Positions 28,485 to 35,655 of a DNA stretch of 64,000 bases are shown piece after piece (the stretch's first letter is position 1; every line of letters begins with the position of its first letter). The notes under the pieces were generated by a model. That model saw nothing but the letters and a program-made list of their open reading frames with translations, was not told where the DNA came from and made no database searches. The stretch comes from Acidimicrobiia bacterium (GTDB lineage: Bacteria; Actinomycetota; Acidimicrobiia; Acidimicrobiales; Bin134): NCBI GenBank assembly GCA_022826705.1, contig JAJDUJ010000027.1, positions 1 through 64,000 of the forward strand, in the 5' to 3' direction. Both the position numbers and the translations under genes were made by a program.

Positions 28485-29543
28485 TCAGCTGTCAGTGCGA
28501 CGGTGCTGCCGGCGGCGCTCGTAGCGCTCGTTGGCCAGGTCGACCAGCGCCTCGATGAGCTTCGGGTAGGAGAGCCCGGAGGCTTGCCACAGTTTGGGGT
28601 ACATGCTGATGGGGGTGAAGCCGGGAATGGTGTTGACCTCGCTGAGCAGCATTCCCCGGTCCTCGGCTTCGTAGAGGAAGTCCACCCGGGCCATCCCTTC
28701 GCACCGCAGGGCGCGGTAGGCAGCGATCGCGAGGCGTTGAACGTCCTGGGAGGCTGCCTCGGATATCTGGGCAGGAACCAACAGCTCGGCGCCGTCGGTC
28801 AGGTACTTGTCGGCGTAGTCGTAGAACTCAGCGCCGGGCACGATCTCGCCGGGGACCGACGCCTTGGGGTCGCGGTTGCCCAGCACGGACACCTCGATCT
28901 CCTGGCCGATTACAGCCTCCTCGATGATCAGCGTCTCGTCATACTGGGCGGCTGTCTCGAGCGCTTTGACCGTCTCGAGTTCGGTAGTGGCCCGGCTCAC
29001 CCCCACCGACGAGCCCATGTTGGCCGGCTTCACGAACAGCGGTAGTCCCAACTCCGCAATGGCCTGTTCGGCCACTGCCTCATAGCGATCGTTGGCCGAT
29101 GCAGTTCGGTAGCGGCACTGGGGAAGACCGTGCTGGGCGCACACCAGCTTGGCCACGGATTTGTCCATGCACAACGCCGAGGCCAGCACCCCTGATCCCA
29201 CATAGGGGACGTCGGCCACTTCCAGCAGCCCCTGGATGGTGCCGTCTTCGCCCATGGGTCCGTGAATCAGGGGGAACACCACCGTGTCGGGCTCGGCGAA
29301 GATCTCGGCCGGGGCCACGGCGACGCCGTCGGCGTCCAACCGGTCGGGGAGGGGATCGGGAAGCTCGGCCAGCCGCCACTGCCCCTCTCGGGTGATGCCC
29401 AGCGCCACCGTCTCGAAGCGGTCTCTGTCGGCCGCGGCAGCCACATGGCGGGCCGAAACACAGGACACGTCATGCTCGGCCGACCGGCCGCCGAATAGCA
29501 GCACCAAGCGGGTGCGGGTTCCCACAGGCCGACGGTACCCCAC
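28485..29543 (-). CDS. ddl: D-alanine--D-alanine ligase
   Basis: 352 aa ATP-grasp ligase making D-Ala-D-Ala for peptidoglycan. Signatures are LLFGGRSAEHDVS at the N-terminus, the HGPMGEDGTIQGLLE segment, the ATP-grasp lysine region LFVKPANMGSSVGVS, and the metal-binding end LLSEVNTIPGFTP. Two in-frame GTG starts (29543 and 29525) are possible, neither with a clear Shine-Dalgarno. It is divergent from murF, which uses its product, with only about 30 bases between the starts, so promoters must overlap the coding ends. Confidence 0.95.
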   Translation of the reverse strand: MGYRRPVGTRTRLVLLFGGRSAEHDVSCVSARHVAAAADRDRFETVALGITREGQWRLAELPDPLPDRLDADGVAVAPAEIFAEPDTVVFPLIHGPMGEDGTIQGLLEVADVPYVGSGVLASALCMDKSVAKLVCAQHGLPQCRYRTASANDRYEAVAEQAIAELGLPLFVKPANMGSSVGVSRATTELETVKALETAAQYDETLIIEEAVIGQEIEVSVLGNRDPKASVPGEIVPGAEFYDYADKYLTDGAELLVPAQISEAASQDVQRLAIAAYRALRCEGMARVDFLYEAEDRGMLLSEVNTIPGFTPISMYPKLWQASGLSYPKLIEALVDLANERYERRRQHRRTDS

Positions 29544-29573
29544 CGATTGCCCCGACAGTGGGAGGCTAAGCGT

Positions 29574-30878
29574 GTGCGAATGTCGGCATCGGAGGTGGCA
29601 GAGGCGGCCGGCGGCCGTCTTTTTGGCCCCGACGTCGAACTGTCCGGAATCTCCATCGACTCAAGGACGGCGGCCTCAGGCGAGTTGTTCGTGCCGGTGG
29701 TGGCTGAGCGGGACGGCCACGACTTCATCGACGACGCCTTGGCCGCCGGGGTAGCTGCCTATCTGACCTCTGAGGCCCCCCGGGGGGCCACCGCAGTGGT
29801 GGTGGACGACACCGCTGCGGCCCTGGCCGAGTTAGGCCGCCATGCCCGCAGACGGTTCGCCGGCCCGGTGGTGGGCATCACCGGGTCGGTGGGCAAGACC
29901 TCGGTGAAGGACATGGCTGCCGCAGCCATCGGGGCGGACCGACCGACCCACGCCAGCCCGATGTCGTTCAACAACGAACTGGGCGTGCCGCTTACCTTGG
30001 CCAATTGCCCGGAGGATGTCGAGGCGGTGGTGGTGGAGATGGGGGCTCGGGGCATGGGTCACATCGCCTGGCTCTGCTGGCTGGCTCGGCCCACCGTGGG
30101 CGTGGTTACCTCCGTCGGGGCGGCCCACACCGAGTTGTTCGGGACCGTGGAGGCCGTGGCCGAGGCCAAAGGAGAGCTGGTGGAGTCGCTAGATCCGTCG
30201 GGCGTTGCCGTGCTCAACGCCGATCAGCTCCTGGTGGCGGCCATGGCCGAGCGGACCGAGGCCACGGTGTTGACCTTTGGCCGCGCCGCAGGAGAGGTAC
30301 GGGCCTCCAAGGTGAGTTTGGACGACGGGCTGTGCCCCCGATTCCGGCTGGAGACGCCTCATGGGCAGGCCGATGTGGCCCTGGCGGTTTGCGGCGAGCA
30401 CATGGTGGACAACGCCTTGGCGGCGGCGGCGGCCGCGTTGGCCGTCGGAGTGGGGGTGGATGAGATTGCCGCCGGGCTGGGTTCGGCTCGACTGTCGCCG
30501 TGGCGGATGGAGGTGACAGAACTGGCCTCGGGGGCTGTGCTCATCAACGACTCCTACAACGCCAACCCCATGTCGATGGCCGCTGCACTGCGCTCGTTGG
30601 CTGCCGTGGACCGACCCCGCCGGGTGGCGGTGCTGGGGGAAATGGCCGAGCTGGGAGACCGGACGGTCGCCGAGCACGCTGCCATCGGCGCCCTGGCCCA
30701 AGAACTTGGCATCAAGGTCATCCCAGTGGCCACCGCCGACTACGGGCTGGCCCCGGTGGATGATTCCATCGCCGCGGTGGCCGCCCTAGGCCCGGTAGAC
30801 GGCGACACCGCGGTGCTGGTCAAAGCCAGTCGGGCGGCTGGCCTAGAAGCGGTGGCTGCTGCGTTGGCCGAGGGCTGA
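29574..30878 (+). CDS. murF: UDP-N-acetylmuramoyl-tripeptide--D-alanyl-D-alanine ligase
   Basis: 434 aa Mur ligase that adds D-Ala-D-Ala to the UDP-MurNAc-tripeptide. The P-loop GITGSVGKTS is at 101-110; NNELGVPLTL, EMGARGMGHI and the C-terminal INDSYNANPMSM are typical MurF segments. I chose the GTG at 29574 since GGAGG lies eight bases upstream; an ATG two codons later is the alternative. It is divergent from ddl, the preceding step of the same pathway. Confidence 0.95.
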   Translation: MRMSASEVAEAAGGRLFGPDVELSGISIDSRTAASGELFVPVVAERDGHDFIDDALAAGVAAYLTSEAPRGATAVVVDDTAAALAELGRHARRRFAGPVVGITGSVGKTSVKDMAAAAIGADRPTHASPMSFNNELGVPLTLANCPEDVEAVVVEMGARGMGHIAWLCWLARPTVGVVTSVGAAHTELFGTVEAVAEAKGELVESLDPSGVAVLNADQLLVAAMAERTEATVLTFGRAAGEVRASKVSLDDGLCPRFRLETPHGQADVALAVCGEHMVDNALAAAAAALAVGVGVDEIAAGLGSARLSPWRMEVTELASGAVLINDSYNANPMSMAAALRSLAAVDRPRRVAVLGEMAELGDRTVAEHAAIGALAQELGIKVIPVATADYGLAPVDDSIAAVAALGPVDGDTAVLVKASRAAGLEAVAAALAEG

Positions 30879-30947
30879 GAACGACCGCGGCTCGCGGCGG
30901 CAGTAGCTGGATGTACTGTCGGGGTCTGGTCGATGGAGGAGACGAAG

Positions 30948-32336
30948 ATGGACTTTCGTGAGCGGTCGGTGCAGGAATGGGCCGCGGCGGTGCAGAGCAG
31001 GGAGGTGTCGGCCCGGGAGATGGTGGAGGCTTCGCTAGTGGCCATCGACGCCCAGCAGGAGCTGAACGCCTTCGTGGCCATGAATCCCGAGCGGTCGTTG
31101 GCCGAGGCTGACGAGATCGACGCCCGACTGGCCTCCGGCGACGAGGTCGGGCCGCTGGCCGGCATTCCGTTCGGGGTCAAAGACTTGGAGGACGCCGCCG
31201 GGTATGTGACCACGCAGGGCTCGTTCCTGCATTCCGACGACCCACCGGCTGAGGCCGACAGCATTCTGGTGGAGCGGCTGCGGGCCGCGGGCTGCGTGGT
31301 GATGGGCAAGACCAATACCCCGGAGTTCGGCTGGACCGGTGACACCTACAACCCCGTGTTCGGGGCCACCGGCAATCCATGGAACCCGAAGCGCTCACCG
31401 GGCGGGTCGTCGGGGGGCACCGCGGCTGCGCTCATGGCCGGTCTGGTGCCGTTGTGTACCGGCTCCGACGGGGGCGGCTCCATCCGCATTCCCGCCGCGG
31501 CCTGTGGATTCAGCGGCTTCAAGGCCAGCCTGGGCCGGGTGCCGGTGGAAGGGACCTACCGGCTGTGGCCCCTCTCGGTCCACGGGCCGATGGCGCTGCG
31601 GGTGGCCGACATCGCCTTCGTGCAAGACCTGGTTATGGGGCCGTCGCCCCGCGACCTCGACTCGCTGCCCCGTCCCGGCCGGTCTTGGCGCCAAGCGCTG
31701 GACGAGGGCTGGAAGCCCAAGCGGGCGGTGTGGTGCCCGGCGCCCGACGGAAAGCCGTCCGACGCTGAGGTGGTAGCAGTGTGCGAGGCCGCAGTGGCCC
31801 AGATGGAAGCGGCTGGCGTGGCGGTGGAGGTCCGGGAAGAGGGCCTGTTCAACGACCCGATATGGGAATACGTGCTGCTGTCGGCCAACGCGGTGTCGGG
31901 CGAGTTGGGCGAGCTGACCGACGAGCAGATGGAGCAGATCACCCCCGGTCTGCGCTACTACTTCGGGCTGTCCACCAGTCCTCAAGTGGCTGATTTCAAC
32001 CGGGCGCTCGACATCTTCTACGAGATGTCTGAGACGCTCAACGGTGTGCTGGCCGACGCCGACCTGCTCCTCACCCCCACCGTGGCGGGCCATTTTCCCG
32101 AGTGCGGGGGCCAGGGGCTGGTCAACGGCGAGCTCGTCGACAACTGGATCCGCCACACTTACCCGTACAACCTGACCCGGCGGCCCGCGGGCAGCGTGAG
32201 GGCTGGCTTCGCCGCCGACGGAATGCCGGTGGGGCTCCAACTAGTGGGCCATCAGCTCGGCGATGTGCAGGTGCTCCAGGCCATGGCCTATTGCGAACAA
32301 CTCTTCGCCCCACCGATGTGGCCTGAGCTATCCTGA
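30948..32336 (+). CDS. Amidase (amidase signature family)
   Basis: 462 aa. The Ser-cisSer-Lys triad region is visible: the lysine in FGVKDLEDAAG and the serines in SPGGSSGGTAAALMAG followed by CTGSDGGGSIRIPAAACG. Such enzymes hydrolyse small amides; the substrate cannot be predicted. It lacks the C-terminal features of GatA. I used the ATG at 30948 because GGAGGAGA lies directly upstream; an ATG at 30933 is inside that sequence. tRNA-Val follows. Confidence 0.93.
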   Translation: MDFRERSVQEWAAAVQSREVSAREMVEASLVAIDAQQELNAFVAMNPERSLAEADEIDARLASGDEVGPLAGIPFGVKDLEDAAGYVTTQGSFLHSDDPPAEADSILVERLRAAGCVVMGKTNTPEFGWTGDTYNPVFGATGNPWNPKRSPGGSSGGTAAALMAGLVPLCTGSDGGGSIRIPAAACGFSGFKASLGRVPVEGTYRLWPLSVHGPMALRVADIAFVQDLVMGPSPRDLDSLPRPGRSWRQALDEGWKPKRAVWCPAPDGKPSDAEVVAVCEAAVAQMEAAGVAVEVREEGLFNDPIWEYVLLSANAVSGELGELTDEQMEQITPGLRYYFGLSTSPQVADFNRALDIFYEMSETLNGVLADADLLLTPTVAGHFPECGGQGLVNGELVDNWIRHTYPYNLTRRPAGSVRAGFAADGMPVGLQLVGHQLGDVQVLQAMAYCEQLFAPPMWPELS

Positions 32337-32345
32337 ACGACCCCC

Positions 32346-32422
32346 GGACCGTTAGCTCAGATGGCCAGAGCGCTCGCCTCACACGCGAGAGGTCACTGGT
32401 TCAAGTCCAGTACGGTCCACCA
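32346..32422 (+). tRNA. tRNA-Val (anticodon CAC)
   Basis: Cloverleaf with acceptor stem GGACCGT/ACGGTCC, D arm TTAGCTCAGATGGCCAGA and anticodon stem CTCGC/GCGAG enclosing CTCACAC, so the anticodon is CAC and reads GTG. The T arm contains GGTTCAAGTCC. The CCA end is encoded (32420-32422), unlike the tRNA-Ala at the left. An abrupt AT-rich stretch begins right after it, as often seen at tRNA integration sites. Confidence 0.95.
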
Positions 32423-32732
32423 GAATTAAGTGAAGACTTCCGCCCAGGCGAGGCGAATAGTCAAAATGGCTGGCTTTCAATTACATCAAATCACTTTATA
32501 TATATTGTTAGTACAAAACATTACCCTTGATTTCAGAGGAGGTTTGCCTGTAAACCGGTGTAAATCAATAGTTGATGTTGTTCACATCAGAAAAAAGGAG
32601 GAGCGAACCCCATATCAATATCGGGGTCACGGTAGCGCCCTCCTTGAGCTAAAAGGCCCCGACGCTTTGGGCATCTGAACAGTTTTATGCGGGATGCCCC
32701 ACTTACACCAAAAGCAAATTGGAGGCCCTGTT
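32423..32732. other. AT-rich gap between tRNA-Val and the BCCT gene
   Basis: About 310 bases clearly richer in A+T than the flanks. An 82-codon frame at 32430-32678 has no recognisable similarity or start signal, and I do not call it a gene. There is a strong Shine-Dalgarno-like AAAAAAGGAGGAG (32591-32603) with no start codon at a useful distance. A hairpin ACCCC/GGGGT (32607-32627, with inner ATAT/ATAT pairing) follows. The stretch could carry the promoter and 5' leader of the osmolyte operon, or be the scar of an integrated element. Confidence 0.5.
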
Positions 32733-34586
32733 ATGGACGACGCAGACGCCACGGCATCGGGAGATTCGCGTATTCGCCGAAGTCCTGATGACACCGACGT
32801 CGATCTCACGGAGGCGACGCAGGCCCTCCATGAATGGGAGGCCGAAGAACATCGGCTGCGGGATGAGGCAATCCACAACCGCAAGCCCTTCGAAGGCCTC
32901 CAGATCGATCCCGATATCGACTTCTACCCGGAGGTGGCCGACCGAGAGCCCGGTGACAAGAACATTGTGCGATGGGGCTTCGACATCCATCCGCAAGTCA
33001 CGTTCTGGTCGGCGGGATTCCTTCTGGTCTTCATCGGCTGGACGCTGATCTTCCAGGACACGGCCAGCGATGTATTCGGGGAGATCCTCTCGTTCATCAA
33101 CGAGAAGCTCGGGTGGCTCTACGTAATCGACTTCAACATCTTCTTGTTCATGGCGCTGTACTTCGCGTTCAGCCGGTACGGGAAGATACGGCTCGGAGGG
33201 CCGTACTCCCGTCCGGAATTCTCGACTGGGGCGTGGTACGCCATGCTCATATCGGCGGGCATCGGCATCGGGCTGATGTTCTGGGGCGTGGCCGAGCCGA
33301 TCTACCACCTGGCGTCGCCGCCCCCGCTGTTCGGTGCGGAGCCGGGCACCGGAGAGGCCGCCAAGGCCGCGGTGGCCACCACGTTCCTGCACTGGGGCAT
33401 ACACGCGTGGGCGCTGTACGGGCTGGTGGCGCTGGCGTTGGGCTTCTTCGCCTACAACCGCGGGCTGCCGCTCACCTTCCGCTCGATCTTCTACCCCATC
33501 TTGGGACCGAGGATCTACGGGAACTGGGGAAACGCCATCGACACCCTGACCGTGGTGGCCACCCTGTTCGGCCTGGCCACCTCGCTGGGCCTGGGAGCGC
33601 AGCAGGCTGCCGCCGGGCTGAACAAGCTCTACGACCTGCCCTCGGGCACCGGCTTCCAGATCGTGCTCATCGCCGCCATCACCGGCCTGGCCACCATCTC
33701 GGTGGTGGCGGGGCTCGACGCCGGGGTCAAACGGCTCAGCCAGCTCAACATCTATCTGGCCGGGGCCTTCCTGGTGTTCGTGGCTCTGGTGGGTCCGACG
33801 CTGTTCATACTCTCGCTGTTTGTCCAGAGCACCGGCTACTACGTCCAGATCATCCCCGAGTTCGGCTTCTGGAACGAGGCTTTCACCGGCACCAACTGGC
33901 AAGCCGGCTGGACCATCTTCTACTGGGGATGGTGGATTTCGTGGTCGCCGTTCGTGGGCATGTTCATTGCCCGCATATCCAAGGGCCGCTCGGTTCGCGA
34001 ACTGCTGACCGGCGTCATCTTCTTGCCCTCCGCCCTGTGCTTCCTGTGGTTCTCCGTCTTCGGCGGAGCGGCCATCGACCTTCAGCTCAGCGGCGAGCGC
34101 GACGTTGCCACCGCAGTCAACAACAACGTGGCCACAGCCCTGTTCGACATGCTGGAGGCGTTCCCGCTCACCGAAGTCGTGTCGCTGATCGGGGTGCTGC
34201 TGTTGGTGTCGTTCTTCGTCACCTCCTCTGACTCGGGGTCGCTGGTGGTAGACCATCTCACCTCGGGAGGCAAGCTCGACTCGCCGAAGCCCCAGCGAGT
34301 GTTCTGGGCGATCATGGAGGGCGCGGTTGCCGTGGTCCTGCTGCTCGGCGGGGGACTGTCGGCCTTGCAGACCGCGGCGGTGTCCACCGGCCTTCCCTTC
34401 GCGCTGATCCTCCTCGTCATGCTGTGGAGCCTGAAGAAGGCGTTCAACGAAGAGCTCGACCTGTTGGAGGGCCACTACGACGAGGCTCTCTTCCGCTCTC
34501 GCCATAGCGGCCTGATAGAGGAGGTGAAGTCCCGGCTTGAGGCCGGGCCCACGGAAGCCTCAGAGGTGAGACAGGAGGCCCCATGA
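32733..34586 (+). CDS. BCCT-family betaine/carnitine/choline transporter
   Basis: 617 aa, twelve predicted membrane helices beginning near residue 75 after a long acidic hydrophilic N-terminus. BCCT hallmarks are GIGIGLMFWGVAEPIYH in helix 3 and the tryptophan-box WGWWISWSPFVGMFIARISKGR in helix 8. These symporters import glycine betaine or related quaternary amines, usually with Na+. I chose ATG 32733 because GGAGG lies seven bases upstream. The stop overlaps the next gene's ATG (ATGA), so import and the betaine-binding lipoprotein are translationally coupled. Confidence 0.94.
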   Translation: MDDADATASGDSRIRRSPDDTDVDLTEATQALHEWEAEEHRLRDEAIHNRKPFEGLQIDPDIDFYPEVADREPGDKNIVRWGFDIHPQVTFWSAGFLLVFIGWTLIFQDTASDVFGEILSFINEKLGWLYVIDFNIFLFMALYFAFSRYGKIRLGGPYSRPEFSTGAWYAMLISAGIGIGLMFWGVAEPIYHLASPPPLFGAEPGTGEAAKAAVATTFLHWGIHAWALYGLVALALGFFAYNRGLPLTFRSIFYPILGPRIYGNWGNAIDTLTVVATLFGLATSLGLGAQQAAAGLNKLYDLPSGTGFQIVLIAAITGLATISVVAGLDAGVKRLSQLNIYLAGAFLVFVALVGPTLFILSLFVQSTGYYVQIIPEFGFWNEAFTGTNWQAGWTIFYWGWWISWSPFVGMFIARISKGRSVRELLTGVIFLPSALCFLWFSVFGGAAIDLQLSGERDVATAVNNNVATALFDMLEAFPLTEVVSLIGVLLLVSFFVTSSDSGSLVVDHLTSGGKLDSPKPQRVFWAIMEGAVAVVLLLGGGLSALQTAAVSTGLPFALILLVMLWSLKKAFNEELDLLEGHYDEALFRSRHSGLIEEVKSRLEAGPTEASEVRQEAP

Positions 34587-35641
34587 CGCAACGTAATGCA
34601 ACAAATCGACGCATCTTCAGCCGGGTGCCGGTAATCCTCGTGGCCGTGCTGGCTGCACTGGCCCTGGTGCTTGCCGGCTGCGGGACCGATGAGGATGACG
34701 GCACGGTCACGATGGCCCGGGCCAACTGGAACAGTGGCCACATGCAGGCCGCCATCTACGCCCAGCTCCTCGGAGAGCTCGGCTACGAGGTGAGCGACCC
34801 GGCCGAGAACACCCGCGACCCCAACGGGTTCTACCCTGCACTGGCCAGCGGGCAGTTCGACCTTTGGGTCAACGGCTGGTTCCCCCTGCACGACATCTAC
34901 CTGGAGGGCGAGCGGGTAACCGGCGAGACCCTCGAGCTTCCCATTGAGCCAGTGGGCTACCAGGTGCGCTCGGGAGCACTTCAGGGCTACATGATCGACA
35001 AGGCCACGGCTGACGCAATGGGGATCACCTCCATGAGCCAGCTGGCCGACGCATCGGTGGCCCGAGTCTTCGATCACGACGGCGACGGGCTCGCCGACCT
35101 GATCGGCTGCAACGACGGCTGGGGTTGCCAGACGGTCATCGACTCCCACATCGCTGATCTTGACTGGGGCGACAACGTCGAGCAGATCTCCGGCGATTAC
35201 AACAGCCTGGTGGCCGGAGTACGGGAGAGCATCGCGGCCGGCGAGCCCGTGCTGTTCTACGCTTGGACGCCCAACTGGACCTACGAGGTGCTGACACCGG
35301 GCGAGCAGGTCGTGTGGCTCGAGTCGCCCGCCCTCGACGACGAGGAGGGGACCACCGAGGTGCGGGGCCTGCGGGGCTGCGCCTCTGATCCCTGCAACCT
35401 CGGTTGGGCCGTCAGCAGTATTCGTGCGGTGGGCAACGAGGACTTCCTCGACGACAACGAGCCCGTGCGTCGCCTGCTGGAGGTCGTGACCATTCCGCTG
35501 GAGGACATCGCGGCCCAAAACGCCAAGATGGCCGCCGCGGAGCTGGGCTATTCCGAGAGCCAGATTAACGCCGACGCCGCCGACTGGATCGAGGCCAACC
35601 GCGACACCGTCGACGGTTGGCTGGCAACCGCAAGGGGCTGA
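34583..35641 (+). CDS. ProX/OpuAC-type betaine-binding lipoprotein (orphan)
   Basis: 352 aa. An N-terminal lipobox LVLAGC places the lipidated cysteine at residue 33. The mature part is an OpuAC substrate-binding domain close to ProX: NGWFPLHD (Trp99), DHDGDGLADLIGCNDGWGC (Trp180) and WTPNW (Trp228). These match the three Trp residues that form the betaine cage of E. coli ProX, including the 48-residue spacing between the last two. No ProV-like ATPase or ProW-like permease lies in the window. The flanking BCCT gene and the channel fusion, which carries a paralogous domain, are its only partners in sight. Confidence 0.92.
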   Translation: MTQRNATNRRIFSRVPVILVAVLAALALVLAGCGTDEDDGTVTMARANWNSGHMQAAIYAQLLGELGYEVSDPAENTRDPNGFYPALASGQFDLWVNGWFPLHDIYLEGERVTGETLELPIEPVGYQVRSGALQGYMIDKATADAMGITSMSQLADASVARVFDHDGDGLADLIGCNDGWGCQTVIDSHIADLDWGDNVEQISGDYNSLVAGVRESIAAGEPVLFYAWTPNWTYEVLTPGEQVVWLESPALDDEEGTTEVRGLRGCASDPCNLGWAVSSIRAVGNEDFLDDNEPVRRLLEVVTIPLEDIAAQNAKMAAAELGYSESQINADAADWIEANRDTVDGWLATARG

Positions 35642-35655
35642 CCCGGCACACTTTT

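Noticed and set aside
32430..32678. 82-codon frame after tRNA-Val
   Set aside because: No Shine-Dalgarno at its start, no recognisable similarity, and AT-rich composition makes chance likely; kept only as part of the described gap.
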